Source: Acheta domesticus | Taxonomy: Eukaryota > Arthropoda > Insecta > Orthoptera > Gryllidae | Direction: 5' to 3' | Assembly: GCA_031308135.1 (NCBI GenBank) | Contig: JAHLJT010008756.1 | Location: 60,320,817 to 60,384,816, forward strand | DNA: 64,000 nucleotides | Shown here: positions 55,900 to 64,000 of the stretch, piece after piece | Layout: every line of letters starts with the position of its first letter | Position numbering within the stretch: position 1 is the stretch's first letter | Program-made: the position numbers and the translations under genes | Notes under the pieces: generated by a model | What the model was told of the DNA's origin: nothing | The model's database searches: none | The model's input: only the letters and a program-made list of their open reading frames with translations

Positions 55900-56345
55900 C
55901 GGCGGGGCGGGGCCGGGGGCGAGGCCGCGCGCGAGGCCGGGGGCGGAGGCGGAGCTGGGGGCGGGGTCGGGGGCGGGGCCGGGGCGGTGCAAGGGGCGGG
56001 GCAGGGGGCGGGGCAGGGGGCGGGGCAGGAGGCGTGGCAGGGGGCGTGACAGGTGGCGGGGCAGGGGGCGGGGCAGGGAGCGTGGCAGGGGGCGTGGCAG
56101 GTGGCGTGGCAGGTGGCGTGGCAGGGGGCGTGGCAGGGGGCGTGGCAGGGGGCGTGGCAGGGGGTGGGGCAGGGGGCGTGGCAGGGGGTGGGGCAGGGGG
56201 CGGGACAGGGGGCGGGGCGGGGCAAGGGCGGGGGCGAGGCAGTAGGCGGAGACGCGCCATAAAAAGCATCTCCGCCCGCCCCGGCCTCTGATGACGCGTA
56301 ATCAGGTGTGCGGGGAGAGGGGCGGGGGCGGGGCGTTGGGGCTGC
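55900..56345. repeat. G-rich 12-bp minisatellite, about 20 copies, in a GC block
   Basis: From about 55985 to 56230 the unit GGCAGGGGGCGT (variants GGCAGGGGGCGG and GGCAGGTGGCGT) repeats head to tail. Twelve is a multiple of three, so ORFs encode CHAP/CPAP-, ATPP-, GGVA- and GAWQ-type repeats in different frames and strands. None has non-repeat sequence that suggests a gene. The G-runs could form quadruplexes. The surrounding GC block extends to about 56480. Confidence 0.93.
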
Positions 56346-56489
56346 TAATTAAATCAGGCCCCGATCAGGCGCAGCAGGGACGGGCAGGCGATTGCGCCAG
56401 CTGAGAGGGCTCACGCGAAAGCTGCACCGGCGACTACGCGGAATAACCTCCGGCCACGCCCGCCGCAGGGGACGAGAGCAGGTGAAGTA

Positions 56490-58634
56490 CACAACGGTTC
56501 GTGGTGCATTTCCAGTTGCATTGTGAGTTATAAAAGGAGTTCATCTGTAAAATCACCATAATCGCGTGGAAAATTACGCAAACGAATCAATTAAAGTAAT
56601 TCTTACTAAACACTTACTGTAAATAGATGTTCTCCTTTCGAATCAAAGACAATCAAGTTTCGTAAATCAATTATGTACATTCCATAAATTCATTATTAAA
56701 ATGATTATTCATTATTCATAAAAAGACAATAATTTTTTCATCTCCCATTCCAGTTTTACTACCATAAATGTTCAGACACATCACACGTTTAGTGGCCATT
56801 GTGCTACATCACAAGTGGCTATAAGGTAACTTTCCTTAAACTTATGTTATGTTTTGGTCGATTATTTCTAACATTACATCCAGTATTCATGTAAAAAACT
56901 TGCAGATGATCTGAACAAAAAAGGGAAGGGGCATTCAAAACGTTTTGAACGTAATTTAAAAAGGAATTTATGAAATAAACATTAATTAATAAAATTTGAT
57001 TATCCTTAATTCGAAGGAAACGGGCAATCATTTGAAATATTTGTTATCCAAAATGTTGATAACTTTAGTGTTTGATTGCAATTTCTTTAATCATTTAAGG
57101 AATATTTAACGGACAAAACATTTCTTTCCTCCAATCAAGCTTCTCGGACGAATGGTCTATACAGTTCCATGTCTTTTCTCCTCATTTAAATTTTCACAAC
57201 CTGACGAAGAAGCTGATAATTGACGCCGATGCGTGAGATACGATAGAGTTACCTCATCGTTGAAGTATAGAAATGAGAATAAGCATTTTTGTATTTTAAC
57301 ATCTAATTTGTGCAAATTTGTAAAACCTGGATATGCAGTAAACAGTTAAGTTCATTAATTTGGTTTGGTCATAATGCATTTTTTACCTCATTTTCTAGTA
57401 AATAAATAAAGTTCTGCACAATGGATAATACTAAGATTACCAGAAAAATGTCTCAGTAAATGTAGAAGATCTTTATTAACAGCTTTTGAACACTTCAGTT
57501 TCCAATTACAAATGTAAGTTTAAAAAAATAGTATTAAAAACAAACTTTTGGGAAATGGGCTTTAAAGATGCAACCTGCCGAACTCGCCACCTCAATAACT
57601 TGGCTCATCAGAATAAACATTTTCCAATAACTACTTCCTTTTCAGACTTTCCTTTTTTGTTGGTTATCTTTACACCACACATTTTGCACTTTACTTTCTG
57701 CATGTCTATGTCTTTCGTTATTTATGCTCTGAATTCTGTAACAGTATCTAAAACTATTGAAACCAGCACCTACGCCCAATGAGAGGAAAACTTCACATAA
57801 AAATAATACAAAAATACGTGTAAGAGGAATGTCAATAAAAATCAAACGCCAATTTGAAGAGAAAGTTACGAGGATTAAAAAAAATACCAAAAAACAATTT
57901 TCTGACTGAAAATTATTTCCATGACGCCTTAAATATATATCAATTAGGTATTGACAATTTACAGAATAAAGGATACAATCATGTGTACAACAGTTTTGTG
58001 GTCCGCAAAATTCGAAAGATCATAACCATAAATTTCATTTCCATGAAATTTCAAAGCTAACATACCAAAAACACTTTAAAAATAAAACATAAAATTTCCA
58101 GAGCATTACATTTACTTTATTAAAGACAGGCGCGTTTATTGCAGAACAAGGTATATCGCTTCGGACGTACAAAAGACGACGAATCTATTTCGTTCGTATT
58201 CCATGCGAATTCGCAGGGAAAATGCATCTCCACCCTGGGATATCTCACCGCATCACATCGCCAGCGCAGACGGTTGCGCATTCCCTACAATGATTCGTTC
58301 CCCACGCGGTCGTAAAGTTCAGGAAAAGGAACGCACTGTACCGCCTCTCTGAGTTATATTATTGCAACATTTACATACACTGTTCCCATGTTAACACACG
58401 CGATGCAATATTGAGTCGAGCCGTGTAAAACCGCTCCGCGAAGGCAACAAAAATGATTTGTAGCCGCACGTAACTAGTAATAGTGTGTTGCGCGCTACCC
58501 ACAAAGGGGTAACAACTGATGGCGTATTGAAAAATTCCATCAATATTCTCGCGTGAGAAAGGGAGAAGCCCGATTCGGGAGGATCCGAAGGCAACGCTGG
58601 CGGGGCGACGGTCGGGGAGCAGGGAGAGGCTGTA
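56490..58634. other. AT-rich intergenic sequence
   Basis: No gene, RNA or repeat recognised. The region from about 58190 is somewhat more GC-rich. Confidence 0.6.
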
Positions 58635-58744
58635 GGGGACGTGGTGAAGGTGGAAAGGAAGGGAATTACCATCATGAATGCACCACGTTGGGGACGTGGT
58701 GAAAGTGGAAGGGAAGGGAATCGTGATCATGAATGCATCACGTT
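58635..58744. repeat. 55-bp direct tandem duplication
   Basis: GGGGACGTGGTGAAGGTGGA at 58635 recurs as GGGGACGTGGTGAAAGTGGA at 58690. Both are followed by GGGAAT and ATCATGAATGCAYCACGTTG. Two copies. Confidence 0.92.
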
Positions 58745-59479
58745 GAAGGCGAAATCGACAAGATGGTGAACGGTCAGGGTATGGGATGTGATAAGATGTG
58801 ATACGTATCAGAAATGTAACTCACTGACCGGCGGAGTTAAAATCCCTTTAAAAATTAGGCTTGTTACGAAAAAACTGTTTATTTTAGTATCTTTGCCAAT
58901 CCTTATGTTTTACGATGAATAATTTTTTTCCGTTCAATCCGTTTCGTCTTGATGAACAGCGATTTTCAATTTCTTTTGTCAAGATCATATTCAATGTTTT
59001 AAAACTACACAATTTCTCATGTTACAAAATATATGATATGTTTCATTTTTAATTTAATCAGTATCGTAGAAATAAAACCGAGTAAGGATATCTCTCAGAT
59101 CATGAGTATACTTCCGTAACTTAGACTCGTAGCTTTGTTAATGTATTTATTAATTTTATTCACGCATTTACCCAACCAGACTACACAAAATAGTGTACAG
59201 AACAATTTAAGTAAGAATAGCTTGTCAGTCTTACTTAACTATTGCAATCATTCTCTATGAATGTAATAATTTTCCTTCATTGCATAAGGTGTCTTCAGAG
59301 TCGTCTTAATTTTCCTTCCCTAATTAACTATGATGTCACAGATTGTGCTTAAATTTTTTATTCATTTTACGTAATATTATTAAATATTACATTTATTTGA
59401 CGAAAAATAGTACACATGCAACTTCATACAAACTGAACAATTCTATGGAAGGAATAGAATTTGCGAAGACAGGGACATG
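58745..59479. other. AT-rich intergenic sequence
   Basis: Nothing recognisable. Confidence 0.6.
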
Positions 59480-59970
59480 TGCTCACAGTTCAGAGCTGTG
59501 GTGGTACGGGGATGGAGAGGGAGGGAACGGGCTGACACAAAGGGGCGGGGCGGGGAACGTGGGCTGCCTGCAGATATCCGCCGCTCTTCTCCCACCCCCG
59601 CCCACGCCCACGCGCGCGCCAATACACAAAGGGCGCCCGCGGGCCGGGGCTTATGGGAGATTTATTTGCGTCTGTGGCGCGGCGCTGCGTGGCGGCGGCG
59701 GAGGAGCGCACTACGATGCGAGAGTGGCGTTCCTCAGGGACCGTTTACCGCCGCCGCCGAATTCGAAGAAGCTGCCTCCGCCTACGCCGCCGCTGTCGGG
59801 CTATTACGGATGACGCATGGCGCCGGTGTATTGCCGGCTCTGTAAATTGCCCGCATGGGCGGGCGCCCGCCTCTACCTCTCTTCCTCCGTCGCCTCTTTG
59901 AAGACGTCGCGCCCGGAGAATAAGGTGCGGGGCGCGGACCGGTCGGAAATGAAGGCAGAGAAGCACAAAG
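59480..59970. other. GC-rich block
   Basis: CpG-rich block with several overlapping ORFs on both strands (up to 156 codons). None has a domain I recognise. Confidence 0.65.
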
Positions 59971-60084
59971 GCTGAGGCATCAATAATTTTGTGGTCGCAA
60001 GGGAAGTAACAATTTATAATATAATTTCCTGCATTACCGCCATTTTATTGTTAAGTTTGATGAACTGGGTGAAGATAGATACCT

Positions 60085-60430
60085 ATTTTGAGACCGAATG
60101 GAGCCGGCGGAACCGGAAGAACCGAGAGGGACGAGAGGAAGGAAAGCAAGGAGCCGAAGGATGGAGAAGTGGAGGGAGTGGAAGAAAGTGAAGAAGCAGG
60201 GCAGTTAGAGACGCGAAAGAAGCGGAAGGAGCGGAAGGAGGAGAGCGGAAAAGCAGGCAGAATGGAAGGAATAGAATGGAAGGAATAGGCGAAACGGAAA
60301 GCAAAAGTTGCAGGAGGAGTTGTGTGTGTTGACGAGTGTGAGGAATGGATAGAGCGGAACGGGTGGATGGGCGGGGCCAGATGTGAACAGGATGGACATG
60401 AGAGGCCACATAGAGTGTGCGTGAAGAGGA
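60085..60430. repeat. G/A-rich polypurine tract
   Basis: The plus strand is rich in GGAAGGAGCGGAAG-type sequence. It produces a leucine/proline/serine-rich 108-codon ORF on minus and an E/K/R-rich ORF on plus, both artefacts. Confidence 0.7.
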
Positions 60431-60493
60431 GCAGAATGGGTGAGCTTATTATTAGATTACGTTAAATAAATATCCAATGGAAAATGAAATCCC

Positions 60494-60692
60494 GACTCTA
60501 TCAAAGACAGGAATACAGCTTATTCAAACATTCAAGATATAAAACACAGTCATAAGAATTTCATGGTTGAAAATGATTTATTCGTTGAATATCAAAACGT
60601 TGCGAATGAAGAGTTCTGAATGAAATTTGTATATAGCGTTTTATATCTTGAATGATAAAAAAAACTGTATTACTGCCTTTAATAAATTTGAG
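60494..60692. mobile_element. Foldback MITE FB-C (imperfect ~200-bp palindrome)
   Basis: CATTCAAGATATAAAACACA (60529) is opposed by GTTTTATATCTTGAATG (ending 60654). Further out, CAAAGACAGGAATACAG is opposed by CTGTATTACTGCCTTTAA. Further in, GAATTTCAT is opposed by ATGAAATTTG. Arms are about 70-80 bp with scattered mismatches. There is no ORF and no clear target duplication. Confidence 0.75.
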
Positions 60693-60699
60693 GTCTTTT

Positions 60700-61753
60700 T
60701 TACTTTACATTAAAAAACAATAATCAGTTTTCATAAATATAATAAACAATGTTAAATAAATATTCAGGTAACTGGGTAATCAGCTAGTTCGTAATACTTT
60801 TATATTTCATCCTTCTGTTTATCTCATTAACTGTTGGCCGATTTCTATTCTCCTATATCCGATCTTTGCATTCAGCAGCCTGTATTGTGCATTCTTGACA
60901 AAAAAGGCAGATGTTTTCCACACCATTCCTTATGTGCAACTTTATTTTCAATAAAACGAAAATAAATTTGAAGTAAACTCTGAATTTAACAAAATTTCAC
61001 GTTCTCAAAATGACATTTCCTCTCTTGTTCCTTTCAATAATTACATCATTAAAATCCACAACTCTAAGTGCGTGTTCAAATAGAACTATTTTCATGTGGA
61101 AATATTTCAAGAAACTAAAAAAATGTCAACAATAATTAAATGTCCACAATAAGTCTCTCTTGAATATTATCACAAAGTAAGGAGTGTATTTAACCGGCAA
61201 ATAAGTACTCGCAGTACATTCAGATGCAGATGCGATAATCGGATGTATAAGACAAACATTTCTTCTTTCAAAGTAGAAATAGCTCTATTTGAACAGTCTA
61301 GAGGTTAACAAAACGTAACGTTTCCGTTGACATACTTTCGGAGTCACGGAGAACGAGTGATATCCTGAACATGAAAATGAAATAAGTAGGCCCTTGTCAA
61401 ATATAGGAACTATGATTTTCGCTCATTTTCGGCTGTTTTGGACAGTATCACTGGAACATGCTGCGTGCAGTTTGCTGGTAGTTATGGCGTGTTTCGTGTC
61501 TGAGAAACACCAAGAGCTCTCTTACAAAGGAGAAAATAATTACATATTGAATTTTAATTAATAATAATAAAGAATAATTAAAAAAATTAAAAATGACAAC
61601 TCTCGCGCAGCTTCAATTGCACGACTATGAAGAGGTTTCTAACGTGCCTTGTGCAATCAAATTTAAATTCAGTTTTCGTTGTAGAGCAAGTCGTAATAAT
61701 TCGTACACATAAATGAGTTACCATCTCAATTTGACGTGCAATAGATAATTCCT
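60700..61753. other. AT-rich intergenic sequence
   Basis: Nothing recognisable. Confidence 0.65.
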
Positions 61754-62640
61754 GTAAAATATTTGACGGAATTGCTTGAGGTCAAGAGAGCCGCATTCAT
61801 CACCTATTGTTGCCTTTTCTTCGCCCAGCGTGATGGGTGAACCCCGATAGCAAGGCTAGCACCGGTATTGATCGTTATTGATAATGGCAGAGCCAAAACC
61901 AGCATTCTCCAATGTAGCGGTCTAGATCGCTATGTGCTTGTTTCGTCGCATAGAATTATTAAAACTGAGTGCCTTTGTATCCGGCTCTGGAAAAGACAAA
62001 GATACGCCTCCTTCCTTGCTGGCCTGAATCGTCCCAATTTAAAGTGTAATAAATAAATAATGCGAATAAAATATTTGACGGAATTGCTTGAGTGTCGAGA
62101 AAGCCGCATTCGTCATCAATTGTTGCCTTTTCGTCGGCCAACCTGATGGGCGGATCCCGAGGCTAGTATCGGAATCGATCGTTATTGATAATGGCAGAGC
62201 CGAAACTAGCATTCTGCGACATAGCGGTTTCGGCGCGCTGGTTTTGTCGCCGAGAAAGATTAAATATGAGAGCCTTTGTATCCGCCTCTGGAAAATATAA
62301 AGACACGCCTACTTCCTTGCTGGCGGGAATCGTCCGAATTTGAAGTGTAATAAATAAATAATGCGTATAAAATATTTGACGGAATCGCTTGAGTGTCAAG
62401 GGTGCCGCATTTGTTATCTATCGTTGCCTTTTCGTCGGCCAACCTGACGGGCGGATTCCGATAACAGGGCTAGTATCGGAATCGATCGTTATTGATAATG
62501 GCGGAGCCGAAACTAGCATTCTCCGCCATAGCGGTTTCGGCGTGCTGTTTTCGAGAACGATTCAACATGAGAGCCTCTGTATCCGGCTGCAGAAAGATAA
62601 AGACACGCCTCCTTCCTCGCTCGCCCGAACGTCCGCTTCG
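61754..62640 (+). repeat. ~307-bp tandem array, nearly three copies
   Basis: AAAATATTTGACGGAATTGC occurs at about 61757, 62068 and 62369. GTTATTGATAATGGCRGAGC occurs at 61874, 62181 and 62488. Spacings are 301-311 bp. On the plus strand a similar peptide is readable in each copy (LFVGQPDGRI, ESIVIDNGRAETSI, RHSGFG, CIRLWK). On the minus strand another recurs (NASFGSAIINNDRFRY). Only the two rightmost copies keep the plus frame intact; the first has a stop after the QRDG position. The last copy grades into a GC block. No known family is recognised. Confidence 0.92.
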
Positions 62641-62930
62641 TCCCGCCGTCGCCCGCCACCCGCATCCTGGGCGGCGCGCCGCCGAAGGCTCGCCTGGCCG
62701 CCGCCTCGCATCACCCGCCTCGCCGGCCGCGCCCAATGCGCATCACCCGCCCCACGGCGCGCCCAAGAGCCGCTGGGCGTGAACAACCGCCAGAGGGCGA
62801 CGCGGCGCAGGGCGGGAGCGACGGCTGCGAAATTCGCGCGATGGAGAGGGACCGCCCAGTCACAGCCTAGGAGCACACGGGGCAGTTGGTTTACGAGCGA
62901 CCTGGCGGACTTCGGCACAATATAGTACGA
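62600..62930. other. GC-rich block
   Basis: CpG-rich block continuous with the end of the third 307-bp repeat. The 178-codon plus-strand ORF joins repeat-derived peptide to compositional sequence and is not supported as a gene. Confidence 0.65.
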
Positions 62931-63102
62931 GTTTTATAAAACTAATTTATTTACTTCAACCCCACCCTTGGCATGTAGTCATTTGGTAACGTGCTGACCA
63001 GTGGTCAAACCGGTAGGTGGCGAATCATTGTTGCTAATTTAGCGTTACCCAGGGGTCACGTATGGTAGACAACGGACGCGAGAAACTTTGTCTCCGCTGT
63101 GA

Positions 63103-63164
<62 letters not shown>

Positions 63165-63378
63165 GACATTATTGTGACAGGGTGAAGATGAGGGGTGAAA
63201 GAACTAGGATAATGGTGGGAGGTCGAAGGTGTTCGTGAGATTTTGGAACCTTCCTAACTTTCGCCTTAATATCAAGGGAAACCACAAAAACCCTGGTCAG
63301 GATGGCAGGCACGGGAACAGAACCCCTACCTCCCGATTGCGGATCCAGCGCGCTAAGTACTGAGCCACTTTGTTAGGT
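63103..63378 (-). mobile_element. tRNA-derived SINE family S4 with (ATT)n tail
   Basis: Minus-strand AGTGGCTCAGTACTTAG (about 63368-63353) is the A box and GGGGTTCTGTTCCC (63326-63313) the B box. A body segment, CAGGGTTTTTGTGGTTTCCC, follows, which resembles the core of family S1. The element ends in about 20 TAA units (plus-strand ATT, 63103-63164). The tail position and the promoter boxes agree on orientation. No clean target duplication was found. Unlike S1, the tail is TAA rather than ATCAATC. Confidence 0.8.
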
Positions 63379-63661
63379 ATTTTTAAAAAACTGCCTTTCA
63401 AGGCCCTTCCTCGCGATGCAAAATGTCACGGCACTTCGCATCTTTCTAGGTCTTCTTGCTAGATGTCGAATGATCGCAACCGTAGCACTGCTTGATCATG
63501 AGACATCTACCGGCATGACCGAGAAAGACGCGAAATGCCCTGACGTATTTCTTCGTGAAGTAGGGTCTTGAGGGGCAGCCATATAAAAATCGCACTACAG
63601 TCAGTCATAAACATATTTTTTTTATTTAATGTTTCTCTGTCTGTTCATATTATAATCTTCG
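63379..63661. other. Intergenic sequence
   Basis: Nothing recognisable. Confidence 0.5.
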
Positions 63662-63960
63662 AAATAAATAAATAATTCAGGTAATTCTGCATTTATTGTA
63701 GTAGCAATAGTTTGGAAGATATCATTTTCCTCATCATCACACTTAAATATTCTTATTAAAAACTTTAAACTACAAATAAGTCAAATGAAACTATTTAAAA
63801 ATTGAAGTGCCAAGCAATTTTTAAATAAAAAATTCATTTGACCTACTACGAATTTAAAGTTTTTAATAATAAATATTTAATCCTGATGAGGAGGAAAATT
63901 ATATCCACCAAACTGCTGCTACTACAATGAATGCACAATTACCTGAATTATTTATTTATT
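63662..63960. mobile_element. Foldback element FB-D, ~297-bp near-complete palindrome
   Basis: The left arm AAATAAATAAATAATTCAGG (63662) is inverted at the right end CCTGAATTATTTATTTATT (63942-63960). The match continues inward through TTGTAGTAGCA, TTTTCCTC and TTATTAAAAACTTTAAA, then GTCAAATGAA, to TTTAAAAATTG/CAATTTTTAAA near the centre at about 63810. Arms are roughly 140 bp, with a loop of about 10 nt. There is no ORF. The window ends 40 bp further on, so flanking duplications could not be assessed well. Confidence 0.9.
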
Positions 63961-64000
63961 TTAATAAACAATGGTCTCTTAGAAATACAAGGGCCAAATG

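Noticed and set aside
56258..56275. TATA-like CATAAAAAG at the edge of the 12-bp minisatellite
   Set aside because: The first base differs from the TATA consensus and no initiator lies at the right spacing.
55857..56291. CHAP-, ATPP-, GGVA- and GAWQ-repeat proteins
   Set aside because: All derive from one 12-bp GC-rich minisatellite read in different frames and strands.

Overview
This window looks like repeat-rich, non-coding nuclear DNA from an arthropod, most likely an insect with a large genome. AT-rich sequence is broken about every 2-4 kb by short GC- and CpG-rich blocks. There are tRNA-derived SINEs, decayed non-LTR retrotransposons with (TAA)n-type tails, small hAT-, piggyBac- and Tc1/pogo-like DNA elements with diagnostic target duplications, long foldback elements, and GA, ATT and GGT microsatellites. 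The LINE and SINE types fit an insect, perhaps Polyneoptera (cockroach, stick-insect or grasshopper relatives), but I cannot name a species. I found no convincing host protein-coding gene, rRNA or functional tRNA. The longest open frames lie in minisatellites or in strongly purine- or pyrimidine-skewed GC blocks and are compositional artefacts.

Layout. 0-10 kb: a 1.03-kb foldback element carrying a 45-codon ORF, a 16-copy 44/45-bp minisatellite with all three minus frames open, an inverted-repeat element with a hammerhead-ribozyme-like core, a GC island ending in a good TATA/initiator pair, an interrupted SINE beside a 36-bp perfect palindrome, and a second foldback element. 10-19 kb: two adjacent LINE 3' ends, a ~155-bp satellite split by a hAT-like insertion, a tRNA-like sequence, an RTE-like LINE end, and a hAT MITE with a perfect 8-bp target duplication inside a GC block. 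19-32 kb: two copies of a dispersed repeat, a piggyBac-like element in TTAA duplications, a G-rich island, a SINE, GA microsatellites around a hairpin, purine-rich tracts and a pogo-like MITE. 32-49 kb: GC blocks, three more copies of the same minus-strand SINE with target duplications, a different plus-strand SINE with a perfect 14-bp duplication, a ~170-bp tandem array, a second copy of the first foldback element and a second hAT-like MITE. 49-64 kb: three long palindromes, GC minisatellites, a GCGAA-type pentanucleotide array, a 307-bp tandem array, and a SINE whose tail is an ATT microsatellite.

The identifiable parts are mobile elements and their decay products; nothing indicates an operon or pathway. 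The recurring feature is five copies of one tRNA-derived SINE (7972, 25635, 36677, 39725, 47252), all in the same orientation, four of them directly abutting a GC-rich block on the same side. The least explained items are the hammerhead-like hairpin at 5688-5727, the PPKKRK-containing mini-ORF in the foldback element, the satellite whose monomers share a minus-strand peptide, and the 297-bp near-palindrome at the right edge.
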